From: Geoalkalibacter halelectricus
Lineage (GTDB): Bacteria; Desulfobacterota; Desulfuromonadia; Desulfuromonadales; Geoalkalibacteraceae
Length of the DNA: 64,000 bases
Assembly: GCF_025263685.1 (NCBI RefSeq)
Contig: NZ_CP092109.1
Coordinates: 1,675,001-1,739,000 of the forward strand
Reading direction: 5' to 3'
Shown: positions 44,835 through 54,169 of the stretch, piece after piece
How the letters are laid out: each line of letters begins with the position of its first letter
Position numbering within the stretch: position 1 is the stretch's first letter
Notes under the pieces: generated by a model
What the model was told of the DNA's origin: nothing
Seen by the model: the letters and a program-made list of their open reading frames with translations, nothing else
Databases searched by the model: none
Made by a program: the position numbers and the translations under genes

Positions 44835-45560
44835 CTAGCGGCGCACGATCTTGCGACGCCCCATGACGGCCTTGGTCTGCTCCTTAACCACTGCACCCGG
44901 CTTCTCCAGGTGAAACTGGTACCAGAGATCGCCGTAGAGACGCATCTTCATGCGACGGCCTTCCTTGAGGGCTTGCAGGTTGGCGGAGAGGTTTTCATCG
45001 CCGCCGACCTTCTTAATCCCCTTTTCCATGATCTGGATGGCTTTTTCCTTGTCGCCGACGCGCTCCAGGCAATAGGCGTAGAGATTCCACAGCAGCGGCT
45101 CCTTCTTGTTCGCCGCCACCGCCCGGTCGAAAGTTTCCACCATTTTGGTGGTCTGGTTGCGCTTCATGTAGCAGATGCCGAGCATCCCCATGGCCACCCA
45201 GTGACGCACGAAGCCCTTTTGCAGATAATCAAAGGCCTTGTTGAAGTCGCGGCGCATGAACAGCAGAGTTCCGATCTGGGCGTTGATCTGGCCTTTGACA
45301 TAGAATTGCCAAGCGCTGAAGCGATGACCCGACTCCAGGGTCTTGATGGCCTTGTCCACCCGGCCGGCCTGCAAATCGCGCTGGGCGGTATCCATAAGCG
45401 CGGCAACCTTTTTCATGACCATGCGGGTCAGAATCAGATAACAGACAGTAAAAACCACCAGGGAAATCAGGGTGGAAAGCCACAGGCCGAGCCCGAATAC
45501 CGCTCGCAGGAGAATTGTCGTCAGAACGCAGAGGCCGAGGGAAATGGCAATGTTGTACAT
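44835..45560 (-). CDS. Membrane-anchored TPR-like protein
   Basis: This 241-residue protein has two N-terminal hydrophobic helices (about residues 5-22 and 28-47) and then helical repeats resembling TPRs (DFNKAFDYLQKGFV, TTKMVETFDRAVAANKKEPLLWNLYA, DKEKAIQIMEKGI). It may hold partner proteins at the membrane. The Smr gene follows ten bases downstream, so they form an operon. Confidence 0.8.
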   Translation of the reverse strand: MYNIAISLGLCVLTTILLRAVFGLGLWLSTLISLVVFTVCYLILTRMVMKKVAALMDTAQRDLQAGRVDKAIKTLESGHRFSAWQFYVKGQINAQIGTLLFMRRDFNKAFDYLQKGFVRHWVAMGMLGICYMKRNQTTKMVETFDRAVAANKKEPLLWNLYAYCLERVGDKEKAIQIMEKGIKKVGGDENLSANLQALKEGRRMKMRLYGDLWYQFHLEKPGAVVKEQTKAVMGRRKIVRR

Positions 45561-45670
45561 AGGACGGGAAATTCCTTTTCCAAGGAGATGTCAAGGGGCG
45601 AGTGAGTGTAGCAATCCGACTGAAAAATGTCAAAACCTTCCGACCCCGAGGCCGGTTCGCAGTGCGGAAA

Positions 45671-46426
45671 TCAGCGTGGCAGACGGGGATGGTAAACCAG
45701 CCGATCAATCCCAAGCGTTTCAGGCGCCGCCGGAAGGTGTTCATGCCGAACAAACTGGGTATTGCCGCATTGCAGCATCGGCAGGGGTTCGCGCGGGGAT
45801 CGCAAACCAAACACTTCACCGCAGGGAGCGGGACAAGGCTCGAGCGCGCCAGGCTCGCGCCACGGGCAACTGCGCGTCGAGGTGACGAACAGGTAGGGAA
45901 AATGCAGGGAGCCGCACAACCCTGCCGGCAGGGCGGCTATGCCCTGCAGGAGGTTGTCGAGTTCGATGCGGTGAATGTTCAACTCATCCAGCAAGGTACA
46001 GGCTTCAGCGGAGTACCAGGCGCCCTGCTGGAAATAGGCCTGGGCCGCCGGGGACAAATCCAGAGTGAGAATTTGCGCGCCACGCTTCTGCCCCGAGAGC
46101 ACCCGTCCCAGGATCAGGGGCACGGCGGGCAGGATCTCGCGCACCAGGCGCAGCGCCCCCCAATCGGAGATTAGAATTTCATCTCCCGGACGCAAACGAG
46201 GTCCTATACGCGCTACAACCTCACGCAGGCACGGCAAAAACGCCTCACTCAGCACGGGAGTGGCCAGGGTGAAGCCAAGCCCCCGGCGGTGCGCCTCATC
46301 CAGGGCCTTTTCGACCTCGGACAGCGCCGGAAAGCTCCAGGAGCAGAACTCACTGCCGAAATAAAGGCGTTCATAGCCGGCGGGCAATGCGCCTTCGAGC
46401 CGTGCCAGGAATACCGCGCGCTGCAT
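45671..46426 (-). CDS. U32-peptidase-like (UbiV-type) protein
   Basis: This 251-residue protein resembles the U32/UbiV group in overall arrangement: a start AVFLARLEGALPAGYERLYFG, then GFTLATPVLSEAFL and ILISDWGALRLV. UbiV binds an iron-sulfur cluster; cysteines here (RSCPWREP, PCPAPCGEV, LQCGNTQ) could do the same. The match is by pattern only. It starts one base after the mltD stop, so it is coupled to that gene. Confidence 0.6.
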   Translation of the reverse strand: MQRAVFLARLEGALPAGYERLYFGSEFCSWSFPALSEVEKALDEAHRRGLGFTLATPVLSEAFLPCLREVVARIGPRLRPGDEILISDWGALRLVREILPAVPLILGRVLSGQKRGAQILTLDLSPAAQAYFQQGAWYSAEACTLLDELNIHRIELDNLLQGIAALPAGLCGSLHFPYLFVTSTRSCPWREPGALEPCPAPCGEVFGLRSPREPLPMLQCGNTQFVRHEHLPAAPETLGIDRLVYHPRLPR

Positions 46427-46427
46427 G

Positions 46428-48152
46428 TCAGCCGCGCTGCGCCTGGGGCACCATCAGGGTGAGTTGGTCACCGGGACGCAGGACATGGCCCTGCTTGAGA
46501 TTGTTCCAATCCTTGATTTCGCGCGTGCCAACCTGGTAGCGCCGCCCGATATCCCACAGGGTATCGCCCGGCTTGACGGTGTAGGTGATTTGGCTGCGCG
46601 GCGCCTGGCTGCGCTGGCTCGAAGCGGCCGTGGCACGGCCGGGTGCCGATACGGCCAACACCTGGCCGGGGCGCAGCAGGTTGCTCCAGCCCAAATTGTT
46701 CCACACCCGCAGTTCGCGCTCGGTCACGTCAAAGCGCCGCGCGATGGACCACAGGCTGTCCCCCTGACGCACCGTGTAGGTGCGCCGCCGGCTGCGCGCG
46801 TGGTCGTCGGCCAACTCCTCGAGCACCCGCGGGCTGTAACCCTCCCGCAGGGGCAGGATCAGATCGCTGCCGATGCGCAGGGCACGCGGATCGCGAATGT
46901 TGTTGAGAGCCACGATGTCCTCGACGCGAATTTGATATTGGCCGGCCAACTTGAGCAGGGTGTCGCCCGCCTGCACACGGTGGTGGTGATAGCGAACCCG
47001 CTTGGCCACAGGTACCTGGGCGTAGGCCGCGACAAAAGCATCCTTACTGCCGACGGGAAGACGCAAGGCGTGGTTTTTACGCCCCGGCGGGGTGCTCCAG
47101 CGTTTGAGCTCCGGGTTGAGCGCCTTGATTTCGTCGTAGGAGACACCGCTCAACTCCGCCACCAGTTGCAGATCGGTGGCGCTGGGTACCGTGGCCACGT
47201 CGTAGGCCAGTGCTTCGTGAAATTCGAGATCGGTGAAGCCATGGCCCTCCAGATCACGGATGATGATGAGAGAAGCGAGCAATTTAGGCACAAATTGACG
47301 GGTTTCGAGCTGCAGGTGCTGGCCGCGTGAGATCTTCCAGAAATCGCGCTCGCCAAAGGTGCGAATGGCACCCTGAATGCGGCCGGGACCGGCGTTGTAG
47401 GCGGCGACCGCCAGGTACCAGTCGCCGTCGAACTGGCGATGGAGGTCGCGCAGATAGCGGGCGGCCGCGTGGGTTGCTTTTTCCGGATCGCGGCGCTCAT
47501 CGAACCACCAATCGTTTTCAAGCCCGTACATGCGCCCGGTACTTTCGATGAATTGCCAGGGGCCGACCGCGTGGGCCCAGCTGTAGGCACGGCTGTTGAA
47601 CCCCGATTCGATCATGGCCAGATAGGCCAGATCCTCGGGCAGCCCGTATTCGGCGAAAATGCTACGCATCATGGGGATGTAGCGCCCCGAGCGCTCCAGC
47701 CAGCGCGCGAAGGTCTGCCGCGCCGGGCCGCTGTAGAGATCGACGAAATAGCGGACCTGCTCATTTTCCACCACAGGGAAATCAAAAGCAGGCTGAAGGC
47801 AGACCCGGATCTCGCCCTCACTTTCGAGGAATACCGGGTTGACCTCGAGCAGTTCGAGATCGGCGGCCGTTTCGGCATCCTCGATCAAATTGAAATCCGG
47901 TTCCCAGACGCTGTCGGCGAGATCCATGCTTGTTTGAGGTTCGGCGCCGTGCTCCTCTTCCGTGAGCCCCTCGCCACTGAAATCCTTGCCGCTATAGCCC
48001 GCGGCACCCTGCTGCCCAACCTGGGATGAACTTTCCGGGCCGGTCGCAAGAGCGGCGGAGCTGGCGGATTCTTGCGCGCTGCGGCTAAACGCCTCCAGGC
48101 TGCACCCGCCGGCGAAAAGCGCCAGGGCCAGCAACAAACATAATTTCACCAT
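46428..48152 (-). CDS. mltD: MltD-type lytic transglycosylase lipoprotein with three LysM domains
   Basis: This 574-residue lipoprotein has a signal peptide and lipobox LFAGGC at residues 13-18. The SLT domain carries the catalytic Glu in AMIESGFNSRAYSWAHAVG, and the C-terminal part has three LysM repeats (VQAGDTLLKLAGQY, VRQGDSLWSIARRF and VKPGDTLWDIGRRY). It cleaves peptidoglycan glycan strands in the periplasm. GGAGG precedes the start. A longer upstream frame runs into hflX but lacks a signal and was rejected. Confidence 0.94.
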   Translation of the reverse strand: MVKLCLLLALALFAGGCSLEAFSRSAQESASSAALATGPESSSQVGQQGAAGYSGKDFSGEGLTEEEHGAEPQTSMDLADSVWEPDFNLIEDAETAADLELLEVNPVFLESEGEIRVCLQPAFDFPVVENEQVRYFVDLYSGPARQTFARWLERSGRYIPMMRSIFAEYGLPEDLAYLAMIESGFNSRAYSWAHAVGPWQFIESTGRMYGLENDWWFDERRDPEKATHAAARYLRDLHRQFDGDWYLAVAAYNAGPGRIQGAIRTFGERDFWKISRGQHLQLETRQFVPKLLASLIIIRDLEGHGFTDLEFHEALAYDVATVPSATDLQLVAELSGVSYDEIKALNPELKRWSTPPGRKNHALRLPVGSKDAFVAAYAQVPVAKRVRYHHHRVQAGDTLLKLAGQYQIRVEDIVALNNIRDPRALRIGSDLILPLREGYSPRVLEELADDHARSRRRTYTVRQGDSLWSIARRFDVTERELRVWNNLGWSNLLRPGQVLAVSAPGRATAASSQRSQAPRSQITYTVKPGDTLWDIGRRYQVGTREIKDWNNLKQGHVLRPGDQLTLMVPQAQRG

Positions 48153-48189
48153 GTCTTTCAACCTCCGAGAAAAAACAAAAAATGCCGGA

Positions 48190-49854
48190 CTATTCAGAAT
48201 CCTGCCCGCCTTGGCGTCCCTCGTCACAGCCTTCCTCGGGCCAGAAACGCCTTTGCAGCTCATCGAGCAGCGGCGTGAAGGAGTCACGATCCAAAGCGCT
48301 GACCCCGATCGCCTCGAAACGGCGACACAGGGCGGCCGTTTCACCGGGGGGCAGGCGGTCAATCTTGTTGAACACCAGCAGGCGCGGCAGGGTCGCCAGG
48401 TCGAGGTCTTGCAATATGCGCTCCACGGCGGCGATGTGTTCCTCGAAGCGCTCGGCGGAGATATCCACCACGTGCAGCAACAGGTCGGCGTCCTCAAGTT
48501 CTTCGAGGGTCGCCTTAAAGGCGCCAATCAGACTCTTGGGCAACTTGCGAATGAATCCGACCGTGTCGGTAATGATGACCTCACGCTCCTGGGGAAACCG
48601 CAGGCGGCGCGTGGAAGTATCCAGGGTGGCGAACAAAAGATCTTCGGTAAACACCGCGCTCTGGGTCAGAGCATTCAACAGGGTCGATTTGCCGGCGTTG
48701 GTGTAACCGACGATGGAGATGATCGGCACCTCGGCGCGAATCCGCCGTTGGCGCCTCTGGCGCCGGCCGCGCGCCAGGTTCTCCAGCTGCTTCTCCAGAC
48801 GCGAGAGGCGATCGCGGATACGCCGCCGGTCGACCTCCAGCTTGGTTTCGCCGGGACCGCGGCCGCCGATGCCGCCCATCAGGCGCGACATGGCGGTTCC
48901 CTTGCCAAGCAGACGCGGCATGAGGTATTTGAGCTGCGCCACCTCGACCTGCACCTTGCCGTCCAGGGTGTGCGCCCGGCGGGCGAAAATATCGAGAATC
49001 AGCTGAGTGCGGTCGATGACCTTCATCTCCGTCATCTCCGCAATGGAGCGCACCTGCCCGGGAGAGAGATCCTGGTCGAAGATCAGCAGGGTCGCTCCCT
49101 GCTGCAAGGCACGAATGATCACCTCGCGCAGCTTGCCCTCGCCCATGAGAAAACGCGGATGGATTTTCTGGGTGCGCTGCACCACGCGATCCAACACCAC
49201 CACATCGGCGGTGCGGGCCAGCTCGGCCAGTTCACCGAGGGAGTCCTCAAGTTCCGGGCGCGGTTCACTCCCCGCTGAAATCAGAATCGCTTTTTCCCGC
49301 GTATCGGAGAGGTCGAAGGTTTCGCCCATACGCCGTTCCATCTCCGACTCCAGCGACTCGATGAACCGCGAAAAATCGAGACGCAAATCATACACCGACG
49401 GCGCGGAGAGGATTTCGACGGTTTTTCCCTCGGGATTGTCAGGAAGCAGGTGGGCGTAGTCGATACGACCCGGCAAACCGTCCTCGCCGACGGCGACGGC
49501 CGCCATCAGGTCCAGACGCAAAAGGGCCAGGTCGGTGAGGTCGTCCTGGGACAAACCTTCACCCTTAAGGTGGGTATGGATGCAGCGCAGACCACGCAGG
49601 CGGCTGCGCCCGAGGCCAAAGCGCGAGAGGTCGGGAATGAGGATTTCGCGGTCGTCGCCGACCAGGACATGCAGGATGAGGCCTTGGCGATCGACGATGA
49701 CACCGAGTTGGCGCCGGATGTCGCGCGAGAGTTCGGTGAGAAACCGCGCCAGTTCCCCGGTCACGACCTGGTCGGGCGGAATACGCCGCCGGTCAATGCG
49801 CTCCAGGGCCTTGATCTGGCTGGGTTTAAGGCCGGTCAGATTGCCGTCTAGCAC
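48190..49854 (-). CDS. hflX: GTPase HflX, long form
   Basis: This roughly 554-residue ribosome-associated GTPase has the HflX N-terminal domain (VVVLDRVVQRTQKIHPRFLMG and GGIGGRGPGETKLEVDRRR) and G motifs GYTNAGKST, DTVGFIRKLP and FNKID. An additional N-terminal region of about 190 residues makes it longer than E. coli HflX. The start is unclear: a TTG at 49878 lies within the terminator of fabI, so GTG 49854 was chosen. mltD begins 37 bases downstream. Confidence 0.92.
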   Translation of the reverse strand: MLDGNLTGLKPSQIKALERIDRRRIPPDQVVTGELARFLTELSRDIRRQLGVIVDRQGLILHVLVGDDREILIPDLSRFGLGRSRLRGLRCIHTHLKGEGLSQDDLTDLALLRLDLMAAVAVGEDGLPGRIDYAHLLPDNPEGKTVEILSAPSVYDLRLDFSRFIESLESEMERRMGETFDLSDTREKAILISAGSEPRPELEDSLGELAELARTADVVVLDRVVQRTQKIHPRFLMGEGKLREVIIRALQQGATLLIFDQDLSPGQVRSIAEMTEMKVIDRTQLILDIFARRAHTLDGKVQVEVAQLKYLMPRLLGKGTAMSRLMGGIGGRGPGETKLEVDRRRIRDRLSRLEKQLENLARGRRQRRQRRIRAEVPIISIVGYTNAGKSTLLNALTQSAVFTEDLLFATLDTSTRRLRFPQEREVIITDTVGFIRKLPKSLIGAFKATLEELEDADLLLHVVDISAERFEEHIAAVERILQDLDLATLPRLLVFNKIDRLPPGETAALCRRFEAIGVSALDRDSFTPLLDELQRRFWPEEGCDEGRQGGQDSE

Positions 49855-49875
49855 GATGGGCGATTCCGTTGAACA

Positions 49876-49899
49876 CAAAAAGGGGGCGCATGGCCCCCT
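49876..49899 (-). terminator. Intrinsic terminator after fabI
   Basis: On the minus strand AGGGGGC-CATGC-GCCCCCT is followed by TTTTT. It separates fabI from hflX. Confidence 0.8.
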
Positions 49900-49924
49900 G
49901 GGTTGAATTCAGGAAAAACGGGTG

Positions 49925-50695
49925 TCAGGCACTGACGATGACATTGAAGCCGGCGTCGACGAAGTGGGTTTCGCCGGTGACGCCGCTGGCCAGATCGGAG
50001 ACGAAGTACAGGGCCGACTTGCCCACCTCTTCCTGGGTGACGGTGCGCCGCAGGGGAGCGTAGTCGTCCATCAGCTTGATCTTTTCCTTGAACTGGCCGA
50101 TACCCGAGGCCGCCAGGGTCTTGATCGGACCGGCGGAAATGGCGTTGACGCGGATTCCCTCCGGGCCGAGTTCCGCGGCAAGATAGCGCACTGAGGCTTC
50201 CAGCGCCGCCTTGGCCACACCCATGACGTTGTAGTTGGGCACCGCGCGCTGGGCCCCCAAATAGGACAGGGTCACGATGCTGCCGCCGCTCTTCATCAAC
50301 GGGGCCGCGCGCCGACTGACGGCCACCAGGGAATAGGCGCTCACATCCATGGCCAGGGCGAAACCTTCACGGGTGGTTTGGCTGAAGGGCCGCTTGAGAT
50401 CCTCGCGGTCGGCGTAGGCAACCGAATGAATAACGAAATCAAGACCGCCCCAGGCTTTCTCGACGTCGGCAAAAACCTGGTCGATGTCTTCGTCCTTCTG
50501 CACATCGCAGGGCAAAATCAGACTTGAGCCCAAGCTTTCCGCCAGAGGGCGCACCCGCTTTTCCAGAGAGCCGTTGAGGTAGGTGAAGGCCAGTTCCGCC
50601 CCGGCTTCGCTCAGGGCCTGAGAGATCCCCCAGGCGATGCTTTTATCGTTGGCGACACCGAAGATGATGCCGCGTTTTCCGGCGAGAAGTGACAT
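49925..50695 (-). CDS. fabI: Enoyl-[acyl-carrier-protein] reductase (NADH)
   Basis: This 256-residue enzyme reduces enoyl-ACP in the last step of each fatty-acid elongation cycle. It starts MSLLAGKRGIIFGVANDKSIAWG. The catalytic Tyr and Lys lie in the Y-x6-K arrangement within YNVMGVAKAALEASVRYLA. AAGGAGG lies upstream. The short-chain dehydrogenase fold and length are typical. Confidence 0.96.
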   Translation of the reverse strand: MSLLAGKRGIIFGVANDKSIAWGISQALSEAGAELAFTYLNGSLEKRVRPLAESLGSSLILPCDVQKDEDIDQVFADVEKAWGGLDFVIHSVAYADREDLKRPFSQTTREGFALAMDVSAYSLVAVSRRAAPLMKSGGSIVTLSYLGAQRAVPNYNVMGVAKAALEASVRYLAAELGPEGIRVNAISAGPIKTLAASGIGQFKEKIKLMDDYAPLRRTVTQEEVGKSALYFVSDLASGVTGETHFVDAGFNVIVSA

Positions 50696-50775
50696 GATGA
50701 TGCGGTTCCTCCTTAAAGTTCGTACCTTGCGCGCAATGCCCCCTTTTAGCAAATGAGCCCGCGGATGGCAAGTTT

Positions 50776-51993
50776 TTAGCTGGGCGCCCTGGGCTCAGCG
50801 CCCGCTTCCATCACCAAATACTTAAGATAGCGCCCCTCGGGAAAGGTCACCGGATAAGGAAAATCCTCGGGCTGGGCGTAGGTTGCAAGGACCCGCAGGT
50901 CGCGCCCGCCCTGAAGGGCCCCGCGTCGGATTTCCTTGAGAAAATCCGCCAGGTCGACCTTTTGGTGATTGGAGGAACAAATCAGCAGGCCGCCCGGGGG
51001 CAGCAGGCGCAGGGACTGAGCCACCAGATCGCTAGTGCCGCCCCGGGTGGTGAAACGGCTCTGGCGGGTGGTGGAGAAGGAGGGCGGATCCATCAACACC
51101 GTCTCAAAGCGGCGCCCGGCCCTGACCAACTCATCAAGCACGCGAAAACAGTCGCCGGTCAAAAACTCATGGGCGCTGGGGTCAAGGCCGTTGACACGGA
51201 AATTTTCCTCGGCCCGCTCCAGATAAGCGCCGGCGGCATCCACACTGGTGACCTGGCTTGCACCGGAAGCGGCGGCGGCCACCGAAAAGGCCCCAGTGAA
51301 GGCAAACAGGTTGAGCACCGTTCGTCCCGCCACGCGGTTCATGAAATCCCGGCGGTTGCGGCGCTGGTCGAGAAACAGGCCGCTGTGCAGGCCCTCTTGC
51401 AGATCAACCAGAAAAGTCAGACCATTTTCCGAAACGCGCAGGGGAAATCTTGCCTGCTTGCCCCATACCAGACGGCCCAGCTTACCTGTCTGCCCCTTGG
51501 CGGCCAAATCGCGGGTCTGACGCGGGCGCGTCTTGAGATAAATGCCCGTGGGTCGCACAACTTCGGCCAGCGTTGCGGTGAGCAGGTCAAGATGCGCCTC
51601 CCAGGCGCGCGAATAGAGCTGGACGAGCAGAAAATCCCCGTACCTCTCCACCACCAGACCCGGCAGGCCGTCACCCTCGCCGTTGACCAGGCGATAGGCG
51701 GTCGAATTCTCCAGGTCGGCCTGGCGACGTCGCGCCTGCGCCTGACTGAGGCGCTCGCGCAACCAGGGACCGTCGAAACGCAGGGGCGCAAAATCCAGCA
51801 CCCGCGCGACCACGCGATCGCCTGGGTCCATCAGGGCCGTGGCCAGAAAGCGGCCGCTTTGGTCCGTCAGTGCCGCCACTTCCCCGGCTCGCGACTGGGC
51901 CCAGCGCTTGGTATGGCGATCGGCGATCACCCAGGGGTGCCCAAGTTCGAGCATCCGGACGGTTTCAGGGCCCACCACGAACGAACGCGCCAT
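50776..51993 (-). CDS. RlmI-like class I SAM-dependent rRNA methyltransferase
   Basis: This 405-residue protein has an N-terminal PUA-like domain, the EGDGLPGLVVERYGDFL segment and a Rossmann methyltransferase domain with LNLFAFTGAFSVAAAASGA and the catalytic-region motif DPPSFSTT. It resembles RlmI (23S rRNA m5C methyltransferase). AAAGGAG lies just before the chosen ATG. The much longer frame upstream was rejected because it lacks family similarity. Confidence 0.92.
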   Translation of the reverse strand: MARSFVVGPETVRMLELGHPWVIADRHTKRWAQSRAGEVAALTDQSGRFLATALMDPGDRVVARVLDFAPLRFDGPWLRERLSQAQARRRQADLENSTAYRLVNGEGDGLPGLVVERYGDFLLVQLYSRAWEAHLDLLTATLAEVVRPTGIYLKTRPRQTRDLAAKGQTGKLGRLVWGKQARFPLRVSENGLTFLVDLQEGLHSGLFLDQRRNRRDFMNRVAGRTVLNLFAFTGAFSVAAAASGASQVTSVDAAGAYLERAEENFRVNGLDPSAHEFLTGDCFRVLDELVRAGRRFETVLMDPPSFSTTRQSRFTTRGGTSDLVAQSLRLLPPGGLLICSSNHQKVDLADFLKEIRRGALQGGRDLRVLATYAQPEDFPYPVTFPEGRYLKYLVMEAGAEPRAPS

Positions 51994-52137
51994 GCACGCT
52001 CCTTTCTCCAGAAGAGGTTTGCCAAATCCCGGCAAATTAACATCTTTGTTCCCTTGGCGCCAAGCCCTCTCTTTGCACTCGCGACCCGGTGTGCTATCCT
52101 CGCCCCCGTTCATCAGCCCATGCGTGGAGACATCATT

Positions 52138-52794
52138 ATGGATACAGAGCCAAAGTCCAAGGCCCAGAGCCATATCGAAGAAATCATGAAACAAGTTGAA
52201 CCCGGATCGGAACGCTACCAGGCCCTCGACTCGGCCAAGCGCTTCAAATCCTCCTGGGTCGAACTGGGCGAACGCCTGGCCAAAGTGCGCAATCGCGGCC
52301 TCTACCGCGACTGGGGCTACGGAGATTTCGACGACTACTGCTCCCGCGAGATCCGCCTGCGCAAGGCCACCACCGACAAACTGCTGCTGGCCTATCACTT
52401 CATGGAGAAAAGCGAGCCGCAGCTTCTGGCCCGCAAACAGGATCTTCACCCACTGCCGGACTTCCGCTCCATCGATTTACTGCGCCAGGCACGCGAGGAG
52501 AAGAACTTTTCCGAGCAAGACTACGGCGAACTGCGCAAAGCCATCATTGAGGAAGAACGCAGCCATCCCACAGTGCTAAAGCGCTTCAAGGAAACCGCCG
52601 CGGCCAACGATCCCGCCCCCGAGGATCCGGCGCTGCATTATCGCGCCTGCCTTCAGGCCGCCCGGCGCCTTGAAATCGCCCTGCGCTCGGTGGGGGATCT
52701 CCCCGCGGAACTCGCCGCGCAGTTACCGGTACTGGCCGAGTGGCTGGAAGAACGTCTGGAGCAGGTGCAAAAAGCAGCGCCCGTGGAGGACTAG
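52138..52794 (+). CDS. Uncharacterised 218-residue helical protein
   Basis: This soluble, charged, almost all-helical protein begins MDTEPKSKAQSHIEEIM. The segment SWVELGERLAKVRNRGLYRDWGYGDF recalls DNA-binding or partition-associated helical proteins. No catalytic motif is visible. GTGGAGA lies seven bases before ATG. It converges with the permease gene and is otherwise alone. Confidence 0.75.
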   Translation: MDTEPKSKAQSHIEEIMKQVEPGSERYQALDSAKRFKSSWVELGERLAKVRNRGLYRDWGYGDFDDYCSREIRLRKATTDKLLLAYHFMEKSEPQLLARKQDLHPLPDFRSIDLLRQAREEKNFSEQDYGELRKAIIEEERSHPTVLKRFKETAAANDPAPEDPALHYRACLQAARRLEIALRSVGDLPAELAAQLPVLAEWLEERLEQVQKAAPVED

Positions 52795-52831
52795 TCCGCG
52801 GGCGCCAGTACAACATTCTGCCAAGGACGGG

Positions 52832-53815
52832 TTAAAAAATCAGCCGCAGGGTCGTTGCCAGCAGCAAGGTGCCGGTCACGCACAATCCCAGATAAAGCAG
52901 CACCACCCGCTTGTGGAACATGGCCAGAAACACCCCCATGACCGGCAGGGCGGTAACGGGTCCGCCGATGAGCATGGCAATGCCCGGGCCGGTGGCCAGG
53001 GGCACGATCTCGCCGGGATCAGGCAGGTAAAAGCCGAAGATCATGGACGCGGCCGTCACTTGCGGCAGATGCAGGGGGATGGTCGCAAAGGTGATGGCAA
53101 AGATCGGCCAGATACCTTCGCCGGACAGCAGGGAAACAATCCAATGGTTCGGCACCAGGGAGGTCACGATCACGTTGATGAGCAACCCGATCATGACGAA
53201 CTTGCCGATCTTGAAGGTTCCCTCCCACAAACGCGCCAGAAATACCAGCCCCTTGTGGTGCGTGCAGCGATCGACGCGGTGGGAGAGCTGCTTGCCGCAC
53301 TCACAGCGCAGCTTCTCCACAGGATAGTTGGGATCGTGAAAATCTCCCTGGGGGAGCTTCTCGCGAAAAACATCCTCCGCGGAAAAGCCGCGACGCCGCA
53401 GCAGATGGACGATCACCCCGACGCCGACCCCAAGAACCAGGGCGCAGAACAGAACCAGGTTCGCCCAGCCGAAGCCCAGCATCGCCGAGAGCATGGCATA
53501 GGTGGCGGGACTCATCAGCGGCGAGGTTACCAGCAGCGCCATGGCCGGGGCCAGAGGCAGTCCGGCGACCATCAGGGAAATCACCAAAGGCAGCACGGCG
53601 CACGCGCACAAGGGATTAAAGGCGCCGAGAAAAGCCGCGAAGACGATGGACATCGATCCATAACGGGTCAGGGCCTTGCGAATCTTGACGTGCCACTTGA
53701 AGGTGCGGATGACCGCCTCCATGACGACGCCGATAGCCAGATATGGCAGGATATAGAGAAACTCGCGCCAGAACAGGGCGGCCAGATCACTGACCACCTT
53801 CGCTACACCATCCAT
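52832..53815 (-). CDS. Permease of the SO_0444/ArsP-like (DUF318) family
   Basis: This 327-residue inner-membrane protein has about eight helices in two halves. The first half has GAFNPLCACAVLPLVISLMVAG, with a metal-type cysteine pair, and the second PLHLPQVTAASMIFGFYLP. Between them lies a cytoplasmic Cys/His-rich loop, RCECGKQLSHRVDRCTHHKG. Family members export copper, zinc or organoarsenicals. The loop suggests a soft-metal substrate. The region upstream holds a terminator-like hairpin. Confidence 0.85.
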   Translation of the reverse strand: MDGVAKVVSDLAALFWREFLYILPYLAIGVVMEAVIRTFKWHVKIRKALTRYGSMSIVFAAFLGAFNPLCACAVLPLVISLMVAGLPLAPAMALLVTSPLMSPATYAMLSAMLGFGWANLVLFCALVLGVGVGVIVHLLRRRGFSAEDVFREKLPQGDFHDPNYPVEKLRCECGKQLSHRVDRCTHHKGLVFLARLWEGTFKIGKFVMIGLLINVIVTSLVPNHWIVSLLSGEGIWPIFAITFATIPLHLPQVTAASMIFGFYLPDPGEIVPLATGPGIAMLIGGPVTALPVMGVFLAMFHKRVVLLYLGLCVTGTLLLATTLRLIF

Positions 53816-53910
53816 CAGCACCCACTCCCAAGATCGTAAATTATGGCTCCCTGCGGGGCGTTGCCGCCCAATGCGCGCGACAGCCGCCCAGAAGAAAACC
53901 ACGACCAGCG

Positions 53911-53938
53911 AAAAAAGGCAACTCCCGGGATTGCTGCC
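53911..53938 (-). terminator. Terminator-like hairpin in the permease leader
   Basis: Read on the minus strand, GGCAGC pairs with GTTGCC (one G-T pair) around a TCCCGGGA-containing loop and is followed by TTTTTT. It lies about 95 bases before the permease start, in a 354-base region without genes that contains further hairpins (CCGTC/GACGG, GGCG/CGCC). No known riboswitch consensus was recognised. Confidence 0.5.
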
Positions 53939-54169
53939 CGGCACCCTCCCGAACCAGAGTTAGTTTTTTGTCGGGGCGTCCGTCCTGAGCAGACGGTTTT
54001 TCGCCAGGCTCCAACCTTTATTCCTGCGGGAGATGAATCTCGCCATCCTCGGAACAAAGCCCTAAATCCTTTCGCAAAATCCGTTCCACAACCGATACGG
54101 GCCGCGGCCCCACCTCTGCAAGCAGGTTTTTATCGGCTACAATAGAAAAAAACGCGCGGAGGTGCGAAG

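Noticed and set aside
48153-48527. In-frame N-terminal extension of mltD
   Set aside because: It overlaps hflX and would bury the lipoprotein signal peptide, which begins at 48152.
50962-52137. Long open stretch in frame with and upstream of the 52138 gene
   Set aside because: It is antisense to the RlmI-like gene, has shadow-frame composition and no family similarity. A good ribosome-binding site sits at 52138.
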